A DNA stretch of 64,000 nt from CAYFSS01 sp964345975 (GCA_964345975.1 CAYFSS010000008.1:1-64000), one strand, 5' to 3'; numbered from the stretch's first letter, positions 44,456-54,601 are shown. Numbers and translations: made by a program. The notes: generated by a model from the letters alone, not told the origin.

Positions 44456-46201
44456 CTATATGCGCTCAGTTGGCTGGATTCCGATGAGATTCAAGCCCGA
44501 GCCCATGACCGTGAGAACTGCACGACAAAGCGCTAACTTCGCTGCTCTACGCTCGCCATCTTCATCGCGCAAGATAGGATACGCATTGTAGTAGCGGTTG
44601 AACTCTCGAGCGATTTCACTGACTTGTCGACCAACCATGAAAGGCTCATAGGTCTCAGCAGCTTCCTTTACGGCTTGAGGGTACTCTGCTAAGAGCTTCA
44701 AGAGCGGTAAAACATCATCTTCCGCTAGACGTTCATAGGCTAAATCCTCGATAGAGGTCTTCTCTAGCCCTTGCTCCTCAGCCTTACGAAGCATCGAGTT
44801 ACAACGCGCATACGTGTACTGCAGATAAGGCCCCGTATCACCATCAAAATCAAGCATATCCTCCCAACGGAAGATAATATCGCGCTCTCGACCACTTTTA
44901 TGGAAGAGGTAGACGACGGCACCAATGCCGACTTTCTCCGAAACATCATCCAGCTCAGTCTCGCTGAAGGCATCTCCCCTGGTTTCAGCATTCGCCACGA
45001 TGATCTCGCGGGCTTTTGCTATAGATTGTTCTAGAAGATCAGCAAGATGAACAACATCTCCGGTGCGTGTAGCAATAATTCGATCGGGGAATTTCACGAG
45101 ACCGAATCCAACATGCTTACAACGATCTGCAAACTCAAAGCCGGCCTTCTTTAACACGGCAAAGACTTGTTGAAAATGAAGCGTTTGCGGATTACCTACC
45201 ACGTAAATATTCTGTGCAAACTCATAGGTATTCCAGCGGTAAATCGCCGCAGTCAAATCACGTGTCGCATAAATCGAACTACCATCCGATTTCACGACAA
45301 TACAAGGTGGCAGATTCTCCTCATCGAGACGCACAACCTTTGCACCTTCGCTATCTTCGAGAATTCCCTTCTCATCTAGAAGTTCAATGACGGCCCCCTT
45401 CTTATCGCTGTAGAAACTCTCACCTTTCCACGAATCGAAAGTGATTCCCAAACGATCGTAGACGAGATTAAAAGACTCAATACTAAGGTCCCGGAATTCT
45501 TTCCAGAGTGCTGTTTCTTCGGCCTCACCTTGCTCTAAACGCACAAAAGCCTGTCTAGCCTCGTCCTCTAAATACTCGTTCTCTGCAGCTTCTTCATGAA
45601 ACTTCACATAGACTCTTAGGAGCTCAGGGATAGGGGCCTTCTTTAAAGCCGCTTCATCGCCCCATTTCTTATAGGCGACGATAAGCTTCCCGAACTGAGT
45701 ACCATAATCGCCCAAGTGATTGATTCGTTGTACGTCATACCCTAAGGAATCATAGATGCGTGCTACGCTCGCTCCAATTAACGTCGAGAACGCATGACCA
45801 ACGTGGAAGGGCTTTGCAATATTGGGCGAAGAATACTCCACTAAGATCGTCTTACCTGCCCCATCTTCGCAGGTCCCGAAATCCTGTCCCTGACGTAGGA
45901 TGTCACCGAGGATATCTTTAGTGTATTGGACGGGATTTAAGAAGAAATTAACGTACGGTCCTAGCGCTTCAACACGCTCGATGAAACTCGGAAGGTCAGC
46001 ATCATCAGCCCAAGCTTGGGCAAAATCGGCTGCAATTTGTTGAGGAGCACGCCGCATGACCTTTGCTAGAGGAAAGGCCGGGAGAGCATAGTCCCCCATC
46101 TCCGGACGAGGTGGAATTTCCAATTGAAAATCAACGACTTGACCATCGGTCGTGAGACGTTGGGCGACAAAAGACCTCAAATCTTCAAGATAATTCTGCA
46201 T
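44456..46201 (-). CDS. argS: Arginyl-tRNA synthetase
   Basis: A 581-residue class I synthetase. The HIGH-type motif is HVGH at residues 133-136 (SSPNIAKPFHVGHAFST). The KMSKS region is degenerate, as is common in ArgRS. The C-terminal DALR domain carries YLQYTYARCNSMLRKAEE. GAGG precedes the ATG. A roughly 5-base gap to the M3-like gene suggests one transcript. Confidence 0.95.
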   Translation of the reverse strand: MQNYLEDLRSFVAQRLTTDGQVVDFQLEIPPRPEMGDYALPAFPLAKVMRRAPQQIAADFAQAWADDADLPSFIERVEALGPYVNFFLNPVQYTKDILGDILRQGQDFGTCEDGAGKTILVEYSSPNIAKPFHVGHAFSTLIGASVARIYDSLGYDVQRINHLGDYGTQFGKLIVAYKKWGDEAALKKAPIPELLRVYVKFHEEAAENEYLEDEARQAFVRLEQGEAEETALWKEFRDLSIESFNLVYDRLGITFDSWKGESFYSDKKGAVIELLDEKGILEDSEGAKVVRLDEENLPPCIVVKSDGSSIYATRDLTAAIYRWNTYEFAQNIYVVGNPQTLHFQQVFAVLKKAGFEFADRCKHVGFGLVKFPDRIIATRTGDVVHLADLLEQSIAKAREIIVANAETRGDAFSETELDDVSEKVGIGAVVYLFHKSGRERDIIFRWEDMLDFDGDTGPYLQYTYARCNSMLRKAEEQGLEKTSIEDLAYERLAEDDVLPLLKLLAEYPQAVKEAAETYEPFMVGRQVSEIAREFNRYYNAYPILRDEDGERRAAKLALCRAVLTVMGSGLNLIGIQPTERI

Positions 46202-46263
46202 GATGTATTCCTCTTCTCCGGATCTATTGTTCTACGGTCCTTGCGATTTATCTAAGGACAAAA

Positions 46264-46292
46264 TTGCCACTCGACAAAGCAGTGTCTATAAT
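46264..46292 (+). promoter_or_regulatory. Sigma-70-type promoter of the zinc-ribbon gene
   Basis: TTGCCA (46264-46269) and TATAAT (46287-46292) are 17 bases apart, and the ATG of the next gene follows at 46322. This is the best promoter match in the window. Confidence 0.85.
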
Positions 46293-46321
46293 AACATGAG
46301 TATATTTCAGGAGGATCCTAG

Positions 46322-46786
46322 ATGAAATGTCCCCGCTGTGGTCGCGAAAATGATAACCGAACAATCTGTGCAAAGTGTGGTAACTTTCTTCAGCACGGAA
46401 AGCGTCTCGATAAGAAACAATTAACACCTCAAGAACGACGTCAATACCGTCTCCGTCAAATCTGGGATTTCATCCGAAGCTTCTTCACGTCAACCATTGT
46501 CTTGATTCTAGCTTTCATTGTCCTTTCTGTCGTCATGTTCGTCGTGTTTTATTTTGTGACTCAGAATATGAACTGGGATATCTCCGAGGAAGATATTGCA
46601 ACGATGGAATCGGAAATGGCTGAGATGGATGCTGCAGAAACCGGCGTGACCGTAGGTGACGTAGAACTCGATCCCGAGACGGAAGATGATGTTCAAGCGA
46701 CTACACTCGCTGACGCTGTAGACGATGAAGAAGCAACCGATGCAAGTGCAACAACGGTAGAGGAAACTGTTGACGATGAGTCTTGA
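46322..46786 (+). CDS. Zinc-ribbon, single-membrane-segment protein
   Basis: A 154-residue protein with an N-terminal zinc ribbon (KCPRCGRE and CAKCGNFL), a Gln/Arg-rich linker, one membrane segment at about 58-79 (TIVLILAFIVLSVVMFVVFYFV) and a very acidic, Thr-rich C-terminal tail that would be outside. AGGAGG precedes the ATG. I know no function for this arrangement. Confidence 0.75.
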   Translation: MKCPRCGRENDNRTICAKCGNFLQHGKRLDKKQLTPQERRQYRLRQIWDFIRSFFTSTIVLILAFIVLSVVMFVVFYFVTQNMNWDISEEDIATMESEMAEMDAAETGVTVGDVELDPETEDDVQATTLADAVDDEEATDASATTVEETVDDES

Positions 46787-46787
46787 C

Positions 46788-46836
46788 CTAAAGATCTAGC
46801 GTCGGAAGGCTCTCCGTGGAAGCAAGAGATCTTTAG
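46788..46836. repeat. Perfect 10-bp inverted repeat between converging genes
   Basis: CTAAAGATCT at 46788-46797 is the exact reverse complement of AGATCTTTAG at 46827-46836, with a 29-base loop. It spans the gap between the zinc-ribbon gene and the amylase gene and overlaps the amylase stop. It may be a bidirectional terminator or a protein-binding palindrome. Confidence 0.4.
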
Positions 46837-48839
46837 TGATCCGGCTTGAGATCAACCGTAAAGGTTTCGACTTCATCACCCTGAATAATGTGGTAACTAT
46901 GGGCGGCAATGCTGCCCTTTTCTAATTTGAGGTTGAAGCTGTCATAACTGATTTCACGAGCGGAGAAATTTAACAAGACAAGAATTTCAGGTTCATCGAT
47001 GGTTTCACCACCATAGCCCTCACCCTTCACGCTATAGCGTCGGAAGGCTAAGACTTCACCTCGAGCATAGAGCATTTCTACATAACCGTAACGGAGCATG
47101 GCAGACTTCGTACGACGATTGAAGTGCTTTTGTGTGACATGGACCAGTTCACTTACATCGACTAAGCCCCAATCGAACGTGCGACGATTAAAGGGGTCTC
47201 TAAAGCCTTCCATCCCTAACTCATCGCCATAATAGATCGAAGGCATCCCCGGGTAGAGGGTTTGGAAAACCACCGCCATCTTCATGCGTGCCAAGGCGCT
47301 CTTACGTTGAGCGTCCGACAGCTTGATCTTGACTTGTTTTGCACGCTCCCCGGGATCGCTGATTTTGGACACAGCTGTCATAAACCGTGCCACATCATGA
47401 CTCCCCAACAGATTCATATTATTGGCAAAGATTTCCGGAGGATAGTTCTCACGCAAAGTTTCCAAGGCATCCGTAAACTCGATCGCCGATATGCTACCGG
47501 CGAAGAATTCGAGGACAGCCTCACGGAACGGATAGTTCATGAAAGCATCGTGAGTATTGCCCAGCGCAAAGTCACGGTACGAACCATAGGAATGCTTATT
47601 GGTTGCATCCTCCCATACTTCTCCGACAATCAAGGCCTCCGGATCTTCTCGTTTCACCATTCTGTAGAGGTCACGGAGGAAGTCATCCGGTAGCTCATCA
47701 GAGACATCCAAGCGGAATCCGGCTGCCCCAAGACGCAACCAATGTTGGAGAACACCCCCTTCACCGAGAATAAACTCTCGGAAATTCAAGTTGTTTTCAT
47801 TGACTGTTGGTAGATCCGGAAACCCCCACCAAGAGCTATAGACCAACTCTCCTGCGCGCTGATAAAAGTTGTACCAGGAATAGTAAGGGGATTTCCCCTC
47901 ATCATGCTCTTCTTGCCACGCCCCGTTCCCGGGGTAGCGACCATATCGATTGAAATAAAGGGAGTCAGCTCCGGTATGGCTTAGAGCAATATCGACCAAG
48001 ATTCGCAACCCCAAAGCTTCGGCAGATGCACATAGACTCCGGAAATCATCGTTCGTTCCGAGAATCGGATCAATCCTCAGATAATCCGCCGCATCGTAGC
48101 GATGATTGCTACGTGCTTGATAAATCGGGTTAAGGTAGATGACGTCGACGCCAAGTGCGGCAATGTATTCCAAATTCTCTTCAATTCCTTGGAGCGTTCC
48201 CCCAAAGAAATCACAGGCTAAGTAGCCATAACCGGGTTTACCGAGAAAGTCGACATCATCGGACCAATCGGCATGGTAAATTCTTTCCGGAGCAGGCCAA
48301 GCTTGGCGCATCTTATCAAACGAATAATCTGCACCTCGGGCAAACCGATCCGGGAATATCTGGTACATGACAGCACCTTTCGACCAGGCCGGAGTCTCCA
48401 TCTTCGGAGAATAAACTGTAATCTGGAAGAATTGCGGAGCTCTATCTTCGGGGTCTACCGAAGGAATTTCTTCCGTAAGATATGAACCATCCGAGTCATC
48501 CGCCGTGCTTACGAGATTGAAGTGACGATTCCCCGACATGGTGATTTCAAAGAAGTAGAAGAATAGACATGCGTTCCCGGGAAGTCTAAAGGTTGTCGAC
48601 CAGCGATACCGAGGTTCCCCTTGCATGCCTGTTTGGGCTTCGTCCGGAGACAAAGATTCTATTTCTAGGCGCTCATGCCCGCTGGCAAAATCATAGAGAC
48701 CATAGGAATAATGGAGCGTAACAGATTCTGCTTGCTCCCAACCATAGCCTTCAACTGCGAGATATACTCTGTCGCCTTCAGGTCTTGCACCGAAAGGCTT
48801 GCGAAATCTTTCGTCACGAGTCTCGTGAATAAAATTCAT
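46833..48839 (-). CDS. GH13 alpha-amylase family enzyme (neopullulanase/maltogenic type)
   Basis: A 668-residue glycoside hydrolase. The first about 130 residues form a beta-rich N-terminal domain like CBM34. The catalytic barrel shows DVIYLNPIYQARSNHRYD, the nucleophile Asp in GFRLDVSDELP, the acid Glu in IVGEVWEDA and the third Asp in LLGSHDVARF. There is no signal peptide, so it acts inside the cell, probably on cyclomaltodextrins, maltodextrins or glycogen. AAGGTGG precedes the ATG. It lies next to the glycogen operon but is separated from it by a terminator. Confidence 0.92.
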   Translation of the reverse strand: MNFIHETRDERFRKPFGARPEGDRVYLAVEGYGWEQAESVTLHYSYGLYDFASGHERLEIESLSPDEAQTGMQGEPRYRWSTTFRLPGNACLFFYFFEITMSGNRHFNLVSTADDSDGSYLTEEIPSVDPEDRAPQFFQITVYSPKMETPAWSKGAVMYQIFPDRFARGADYSFDKMRQAWPAPERIYHADWSDDVDFLGKPGYGYLACDFFGGTLQGIEENLEYIAALGVDVIYLNPIYQARSNHRYDAADYLRIDPILGTNDDFRSLCASAEALGLRILVDIALSHTGADSLYFNRYGRYPGNGAWQEEHDEGKSPYYSWYNFYQRAGELVYSSWWGFPDLPTVNENNLNFREFILGEGGVLQHWLRLGAAGFRLDVSDELPDDFLRDLYRMVKREDPEALIVGEVWEDATNKHSYGSYRDFALGNTHDAFMNYPFREAVLEFFAGSISAIEFTDALETLRENYPPEIFANNMNLLGSHDVARFMTAVSKISDPGERAKQVKIKLSDAQRKSALARMKMAVVFQTLYPGMPSIYYGDELGMEGFRDPFNRRTFDWGLVDVSELVHVTQKHFNRRTKSAMLRYGYVEMLYARGEVLAFRRYSVKGEGYGGETIDEPEILVLLNFSAREISYDSFNLKLEKGSIAAHSYHIIQGDEVETFTVDLKPDH

Positions 48840-48916
48840 TGAAATAAACCACCTTGAATCAGTTCGTAGATCATACTATACGCAAATCACAAAAATGCAG
48901 CTGCCCAAATCTACAA

Positions 48917-48943
48917 AAAGAGGACAATTTGCTTGTCCTCTTT
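48917..48943 (-). terminator. Terminator of the glgCDA operon
   Basis: An 11-bp perfect stem (AAAGAGGACAA with its complement) around a 5-base loop, followed on the minus strand by TTGTAG. It lies about 60 bases after the glgA stop codon. Confidence 0.8.
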
Positions 48944-49002
48944 CACTAGAATAGCAAGATTAATAAGATTGTGAAATTATCATAATAGCGTTTACGAACG
49001 TC

Positions 49003-50472
49003 TTATTCCTCGTGGCCCATAACTTGTCTATAAAGATCAATATAACTATTACCTGATTTCGTCCAACTGAAGTCTGCCTGCATGCCGGATGTCACGATAT
49101 TCTTCCAGGCCGGATCATCACCACGTTTGTAGTAATATTCGATAGCACGTTTGGTCGTGAAGAGGAGTTCATGGGCATTGATATTCGCGAACGAGAAACC
49201 GTTTCCTTCTCCAGTATACATGTTGTACGCCTGAACTGTGTCGCTTAGACCACCGGTTTCACGTACAACGGGTACAGTGCCGTAGCGCATGGAGATCATC
49301 TGGGATAGACCACAAGGCTCAAAGAGCGACGGCATAAGGAAAATATCCGAGCCGGCATAGATCTTCTGTGCCATTTCACCACTGAAGTAAATGAGAGCTC
49401 GGAATTTATCGGGGTAGCGACCTTCGAGAGCACGGAGAGCCTCTTCGTATTTAGCTTCTCCGGTTCCTAAGACGACACACTGGATATTCTCCTGCATCAA
49501 TTCATCAGCGATATAGAGGAATAGGTCCAAGCCTTTTTGATCCGCCAAGCGCGTGATCATGGAGATGAGAGGAACGTCATCGCTGACGGCTAAATTCAGT
49601 TCCCTTTGGAGCTGGTTCTTGTTGGCTATTTTACCTTCAGGGAAGGTATCCAATGAATAGTTTTGCTCGATGTGAGGATCCGATGCCGGATTATACGTTT
49701 CTACATCGATACCGTTCAAGATCCCGCGAAGCTTGTATGAATAATTGGCAAGCACTCCATTGAGACCTTCGCCGTAGTAGTCCGTCATGATCTCATTGGC
49801 ATAGTTAGGCGAGACGGTGGTCACCATATCTGCATACACGATGCCCGCCTTCATCATGTTCGGGACTCCGTCAATCATGACGCCATACTCATTCATAAAG
49901 GCGGGGGACAAATCGCAAAGATCTGCAATCCGTTCGACCCCGTGAATCCCCTGATAGCGCAAGTTGTGGATCGTAAAGATCGTTCGCATATTGGTGTGAA
50001 AACCATAAGGTCTATAATGAGCTTCGAGAAGCGTCGGGATCAAGCCGGACTGCCAATCGTTACAATGGAGGATATCGGGTTCAAAATCCATCGGTGATCC
50101 CAGGCATTCCAGGACAGCACGTTGGAAAAAGCAGAAACGTTCGATATCAAACGAATACTCCTTATAGATGTCATAGAATCCAAAGTAATACTCGTTATCA
50201 ATGAAGTAGTACGTTGTGTCGTTCTTTACCAAGCGAAAGAGTCCGGCATAGAGTGAGCGCCATCCCATCCTGATCATGGACCAGCGGACAAATTCCAAAT
50301 CTTCGCTGTAATTCTCACGGATACGGCGGTACAACGGCATGATCACTCGTGCATCGATACCACCGATCTTGTTGAGGGTTTCCGGTAAAACACCCACAAC
50401 ATCGGCTAGGCCGCCGGTCTTCGCAAACGGGGCAACTTCGGATGAGATAAAGAGAACTTTAATATCGCTCAT
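49003..50472 (-). CDS. glgA: Glycogen synthase
   Basis: A 489-residue GT5 enzyme that adds glucose from ADP-glucose to the growing glycogen chain. The ADP-glucose-binding KTGGLADVVGVLP is at residues 18-30, and SLFEPCGLSQMISMRYGTVPVVRETGGL is the C-terminal catalytic region. The length is normal. It overlaps glgD by 4 bases and is last in the operon. Confidence 0.96.
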   Translation of the reverse strand: MSDIKVLFISSEVAPFAKTGGLADVVGVLPETLNKIGGIDARVIMPLYRRIRENYSEDLEFVRWSMIRMGWRSLYAGLFRLVKNDTTYYFIDNEYYFGFYDIYKEYSFDIERFCFFQRAVLECLGSPMDFEPDILHCNDWQSGLIPTLLEAHYRPYGFHTNMRTIFTIHNLRYQGIHGVERIADLCDLSPAFMNEYGVMIDGVPNMMKAGIVYADMVTTVSPNYANEIMTDYYGEGLNGVLANYSYKLRGILNGIDVETYNPASDPHIEQNYSLDTFPEGKIANKNQLQRELNLAVSDDVPLISMITRLADQKGLDLFLYIADELMQENIQCVVLGTGEAKYEEALRALEGRYPDKFRALIYFSGEMAQKIYAGSDIFLMPSLFEPCGLSQMISMRYGTVPVVRETGGLSDTVQAYNMYTGEGNGFSFANINAHELLFTTKRAIEYYYKRGDDPAWKNIVTSGMQADFSWTKSGNSYIDLYRQVMGHEE

Positions 50473-51575
50473 ACAACGGCTCCCTTACCAATGACGACCG
50501 GATAATCCGCCTGACCGATGAGCCTGATGCCCGGTCGGATTAGGACATCCTTATCGACGATGACATTCTCCAAAACACAGCCTTCAGATACCATCGTTCC
50601 TTGGAAGATGACAGAGTTCTTCACCGTTGCACGCTGCGATACTCGGACGGTACGGAAGAGCATTGAGTCTTCAACGGTTCCTTCAATCAAGCAGCCATCC
50701 GATATGAAGGAGTTCGAAACGTTAGCACTATCCAAATAGAAAGCAGGCGCTTCCACCTTGACCTCCGTATAGATGGGATCCCCGGATCTGAAGAGATCAG
50801 CTTGAACGCCCTGTTCAAGGGTTCGCATCGTTGATTTGAAGTAATTCTGGATCGAATTGAAATGCAGCACTTCACCTTCGTATAAGTAACCACGCACGTC
50901 ATAGCGCTCATAGAGGCGCAGGAAATGTTCAATGCTGACCTCAGGAACACCGCGTGAAACCGCTTCCGACACGATATTGATGAAGAGCTGGCGCTCTAAA
51001 ACGAGTGTTCCCATGCTGGAGCAATCCGTCCGAGGATTCTCCGGGTTCCGTAAAACCTCTCGCACCTTCCGACGATCATCGAGATCTAGAATTAAATTCG
51101 GCGGTCCGTACAACGTTCCATCGTGGTTATACATCACCGTAATATCTGCGCCACTGTCACGATGAGTGCGGATCAGATCACTATATGTGGTGTTAAAGAG
51201 TGTATTGGCACTTGAAATGACAATGTACTCCGTTTGAACATTGCGGAAGAAAGACAAAATACCCAACAAGTCGTCACTCTCACCGGTATATGATTCAGAG
51301 ATAATGTAAGGTGCAAGGATTGAGAGCCCTTCGTTCTTCCTATCCAAATCCCAATCACTACCTGTTCCTAAGTGGTCCATCAAGGATTGATACTTCTGGA
51401 ACGTAGAGACCCCTACCGTGCGAATCCCACTGTTGACCATGTTTGACAAAGTAAAATCAATGAGTCGATAGCGGCCACCAAACGGTACGGCCGACAGAGC
51501 ACGAGGCTGCGTCAGCTCACCCAAATGAATGCGACGATCATCAGCCAGTATTAGTCCACTAGTACTTACAAACAT
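50469..51575 (-). CDS. glgD: GlgD, regulatory ADP-glucose pyrophosphorylase-like subunit
   Basis: A 368-residue GlgC paralogue. The nucleotide-binding N-terminus is altered (LILADDRRIHLGELTQPRALSAVPFGGRYRLIDF replaces the GGxGxRL loop), which is typical of GlgD and suggests no catalysis. The C-terminal left-handed beta-helix is present (GTVEDSMLFRTVRVSQ). In Firmicutes GlgC and GlgD form a heteromer. It follows glgC by 12 bases. Confidence 0.93.
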   Translation of the reverse strand: MFVSTSGLILADDRRIHLGELTQPRALSAVPFGGRYRLIDFTLSNMVNSGIRTVGVSTFQKYQSLMDHLGTGSDWDLDRKNEGLSILAPYIISESYTGESDDLLGILSFFRNVQTEYIVISSANTLFNTTYSDLIRTHRDSGADITVMYNHDGTLYGPPNLILDLDDRRKVREVLRNPENPRTDCSSMGTLVLERQLFINIVSEAVSRGVPEVSIEHFLRLYERYDVRGYLYEGEVLHFNSIQNYFKSTMRTLEQGVQADLFRSGDPIYTEVKVEAPAFYLDSANVSNSFISDGCLIEGTVEDSMLFRTVRVSQRATVKNSVIFQGTMVSEGCVLENVIVDKDVLIRPGIRLIGQADYPVVIGKGAVV

Positions 51576-51587
51576 ACTTTATCCCCC

Positions 51588-52853
51588 TTACCAAACCGGG
51601 CGAATTCCGGCGATGACATTCTGCTCAGTAGGAATATCGGTCAATTCTTCATCGACCATGGCATTACCGGGGATGCGGACATTATCCTTCAACATGACAC
51701 CATGATTAATAACGGTAATTCCGTCACTGCAATAATCATTGATATAAGGATTGCCCTCACCATCGATCTCAGGATTAATTTCTACATTCTTGCCCACGAC
51801 AGCTTCCAAGCCAACAACAACACGTTCCAGCTTAGCCCCCGCCTTGATATGCGCACCCGGCATTAAGACCGAGTCCTTCACGCTGGCACCTTCCTCGATA
51901 ATGACACTATGTCCCAGCACACAATGGTCTACCGTCCCGTGGATAACGACGCCATCTGTCATGGCGGATCGGGTCACTTTAGCGTTATCAGCAATATAGT
52001 GTGCCGGCTGGATCGGGTTGCGGCTGTAAATACGCCACGAAGGATCACGGAAATCAATTTCTTCAGGTTTATCAAGAAGATCCATATGAGAATCCCATAG
52101 ACTGGAAATCGTCCCGACATCTTTCCAATAACCGGAGAATTCATAAGCGTAGACATTGAGCCCGCGATCAATATATTTGGGGATGATGTTCTGCCCAAAG
52201 TCATGGGCTGATTCAGGATCTCTATCGTCTTTGATCAGGGCATCTCGTAGTTCCGGCCAAGAGAAAATGTAAATCCCCATCGAAGCAAGATCGCTCTTTG
52301 CGTTCTTCGGTTTCTCTTCAAACTCGACAATGCGTAAGTCCTCATCCGTATTCATAATCCCGAAACGGTACGTCTCTTCCCAAGGAACTCGAATGACGGC
52401 AATGGTGCAATCTGCACCTTTCTCAACATGCGAAGCCAACATTCTCTGATAGTTCATCTTGTAGATATGATCGCCGGAAAGAATGAGCACATACTTAGGA
52501 TCAAAGCTCTCGATGAAAGGAACGTTCTGGTAAATAGCATTTGCGGTATTGGTATACCAATCGCTCCCTGAACTCTGTTGATACGGAGGCAATATAAAAG
52601 CCCCTCCGTTACTCCTATCGAGGTCCCAAGGGTTACCGTTTCCGACATAAGTATTCAGTGCCAAGGGTTGATACTGCGTGAGGACACCGACCGTATCGAT
52701 GGATGAATTGGTACAGTTACTTAATGGGAAATCAATGATCCTATACCTACTACCAAAAGGTATAGCCGGCTTGGCCATACGATTTGTCAATGACCCTAAA
52801 CGAGAACCCTTGCCTCCGGCAAGAATCATCGCAATGATCTCTTTCTTAGGCAT
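51588..52853 (-). CDS. glgC: Glucose-1-phosphate adenylyltransferase
   Basis: A 421-residue enzyme making ADP-glucose, the committed step of glycogen synthesis. The catalytic N-terminus is intact: MILAGGKGSRLGSLTNRMAKPAIPFG. LILSGDHIYKMNY (the sugar-phosphate and metal site) and IVEFEEKPK follow. The C-terminal part is a beta-helix. It heads the glgC-glgD-glgA operon. Confidence 0.96.
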   Translation of the reverse strand: MPKKEIIAMILAGGKGSRLGSLTNRMAKPAIPFGSRYRIIDFPLSNCTNSSIDTVGVLTQYQPLALNTYVGNGNPWDLDRSNGGAFILPPYQQSSGSDWYTNTANAIYQNVPFIESFDPKYVLILSGDHIYKMNYQRMLASHVEKGADCTIAVIRVPWEETYRFGIMNTDEDLRIVEFEEKPKNAKSDLASMGIYIFSWPELRDALIKDDRDPESAHDFGQNIIPKYIDRGLNVYAYEFSGYWKDVGTISSLWDSHMDLLDKPEEIDFRDPSWRIYSRNPIQPAHYIADNAKVTRSAMTDGVVIHGTVDHCVLGHSVIIEEGASVKDSVLMPGAHIKAGAKLERVVVGLEAVVGKNVEINPEIDGEGNPYINDYCSDGITVINHGVMLKDNVRIPGNAMVDEELTDIPTEQNVIAGIRPVW

Positions 52854-52966
52854 ATCTTCCTCCCTTATCCATTTCTATCTAATAAGTTTTATCTTTATTT
52901 TGCCTGAAACAATTGTAACATCCTGAGCAAAACAACTCCAACTTATCGCATGCTTCTAAGAACTAA

Positions 52967-53004
52967 AGAGAGCTTAGATCTACTCTTTAGATACTAAGCT
53001 CTCT
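52967..53004 (-). terminator. Terminator of the sugar-isomerase gene
   Basis: An 11-bp perfect stem (AGAGAGCTTAG with its complement) around a 16-base loop, followed on the minus strand by TTTAGTTC. It lies just after the stop codon of the gene at 53013. Confidence 0.65.
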
Positions 53005-53012
53005 ATTCTAAA

Positions 53013-53885
53013 TTACTGACCCAAACAAGCTTTCAAATAAGCAAAGCTTGCCGGAATAGCTTGGCTGGGATCCTCCCAACCTTCGAACTCGATTGACAGA
53101 TCACCGGAATAACCACGATGCTTTAACATCTGCACAACATGATAGACAGGAACAACCCCGTGACCGATGACCGTCCCTCGCAGATAGTTAGCACTGCGTG
53201 TTGTAATCCAGCCGGCGCCGGGACTCAGCTCCTGACCCGACTTAAAGATAAAGTCCTTGGCATGGACATGGAAAGCATAAGGCAACATGCGATCGACAGC
53301 ACTAACAGGATCTTCATCAGCACAGAGGAAATTTCCCATGTCGACCAAGGCACCGAAGTTCGGATGATTCACAGCCTCTATCAATGCCTCGACACGATCA
53401 CTGTCTTGAGAGAAGAACCCATGATTCTCTGTCATGGTCTTAATACCCTGTTCTGCAGCATATTCGGTGACTTCGCGGATGGGATCGGCTAAGCGGTCGA
53501 TAACCGTGTAGTAATTAGCGCCCGGATCCTTCTCGTCGTCGATCCCATGAGCCACGTCATGACGCATACGATCTACACCTAGAGCTTTCGCTATATCAAC
53601 CTCTTCTTTGAGCTTAGCTACCTCATCGGCAACGTTCTTCGTTTCGCCACCATAGAGAAGTTCCGCGCCAACGGCATAGGCATTGATTTCAATCCCCACC
53701 TCTGCAGCATGCTCCTTCAATTTACAAGCCAGCTCAAGTCGTTCATCTTTTGTCTCACCGGGCAAAGTAATGAACTCGATGATATCGAATCCTGTTTCTT
53801 TCGCAGCATCGATGGTGTCGATGAGTTCCATCTTCCCTGCACCGATCAATTTGTAGTAGCTATAGGCACTTACACCAATTCTCAT
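53013..53885 (-). CDS. Sugar phosphate isomerase/epimerase (TIM barrel, AP endonuclease 2 family)
   Basis: A 290-residue xylose-isomerase-like TIM-barrel protein. The ATG at 53885 (RIGVSAYSYYKL) follows AAAGGGTGA and is preferred over an upstream ATG. Metal ligands are suggested by TMTENHGFFSQD, GALVDMGNFL, HVHAKDF and SIEFEGWEDP. The exact sugar is unknown. It lies beside a GDSL hydrolase and near a Gfo/Idh-type oxidoreductase, a common carbohydrate-catabolism neighbourhood. Confidence 0.85.
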   Translation of the reverse strand: MRIGVSAYSYYKLIGAGKMELIDTIDAAKETGFDIIEFITLPGETKDERLELACKLKEHAAEVGIEINAYAVGAELLYGGETKNVADEVAKLKEEVDIAKALGVDRMRHDVAHGIDDEKDPGANYYTVIDRLADPIREVTEYAAEQGIKTMTENHGFFSQDSDRVEALIEAVNHPNFGALVDMGNFLCADEDPVSAVDRMLPYAFHVHAKDFIFKSGQELSPGAGWITTRSANYLRGTVIGHGVVPVYHVVQMLKHRGYSGDLSIEFEGWEDPSQAIPASFAYLKACLGQ

Positions 53886-53947
53886 GCTCTTCACCCTTTC
53901 TATAATCTTCGAGATGACATTCATCTATCATCCCAAGTTCAAACCCT

Positions 53948-54601
53948 TTACAAGAAAAAGCCCGCTCCCACCAGTGTCTGAACCATCTTTTGAGCAATCA
54001 GGCGATGCCCCTCTTCCGTCGGATGAATACCATCCAATGCCAAGGCACCGGGATCGTCATAATCTAAAGACCACTGATGCATCAGACCATCGAGGGGCCA
54101 GTAGAAATCAGCATAGTCCCTCCGTAAATCCCGCAGAATATTGATCTTCTGATACAGATTTCTCCTTACAGGTACGAACTCATCTTCCTGTACCAACAAG
54201 AATGGTTCAATCAAGATAATCTTCGTTTTAGGTAGTTTTTCACGAACTGTTCGCAGGACAGTCTCGACCGACTGTTTATAAACAGGATCCGGTGTAGCAC
54301 CTACCATTGGATTTAAAAGTCGCCAAGCATCGTTGACCCCGATCTGTAAAGCAAGAAAATCGGGCTTAAGCTGTACTATGTCTTGTTCAAGACGCTCTAA
54401 GATTTCAATACTACGATCGCCATTAACCGCTCGATTGGTGAACTCCAACTCCGGCAGATCATCTCGCTCCGAGGATAGTTCTTCATAAGCTTGATGGAAA
54501 TAGTATGGATATCCTTCACCTAAATCATCAGAATTTTTATCTCGATTGGAATCGGTCACACTATCTCCTTGAAAAAGAAAGCGAAGTTTTCTCATTACCA
54601 T
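53948..54601 (-). CDS. SGNH/GDSL hydrolase
   Basis: A 217-residue esterase-type enzyme. Block I is FQGDSVTDSNRD with Ser14, block II is NRAVNGDRS, block III is LQIGVNDAWR and block V is ALDGIHPTEEGHRL with the catalytic Asp and His. There is no signal peptide. The ATG at 54601 has GGAGG eight bases upstream. Likely substrates are acylated sugars or lipids, but this is not certain. Confidence 0.88.
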   Translation of the reverse strand: MVMRKLRFLFQGDSVTDSNRDKNSDDLGEGYPYYFHQAYEELSSERDDLPELEFTNRAVNGDRSIEILERLEQDIVQLKPDFLALQIGVNDAWRLLNPMVGATPDPVYKQSVETVLRTVREKLPKTKIILIEPFLLVQEDEFVPVRRNLYQKINILRDLRRDYADFYWPLDGLMHQWSLDYDDPGALALDGIHPTEEGHRLIAQKMVQTLVGAGFFL

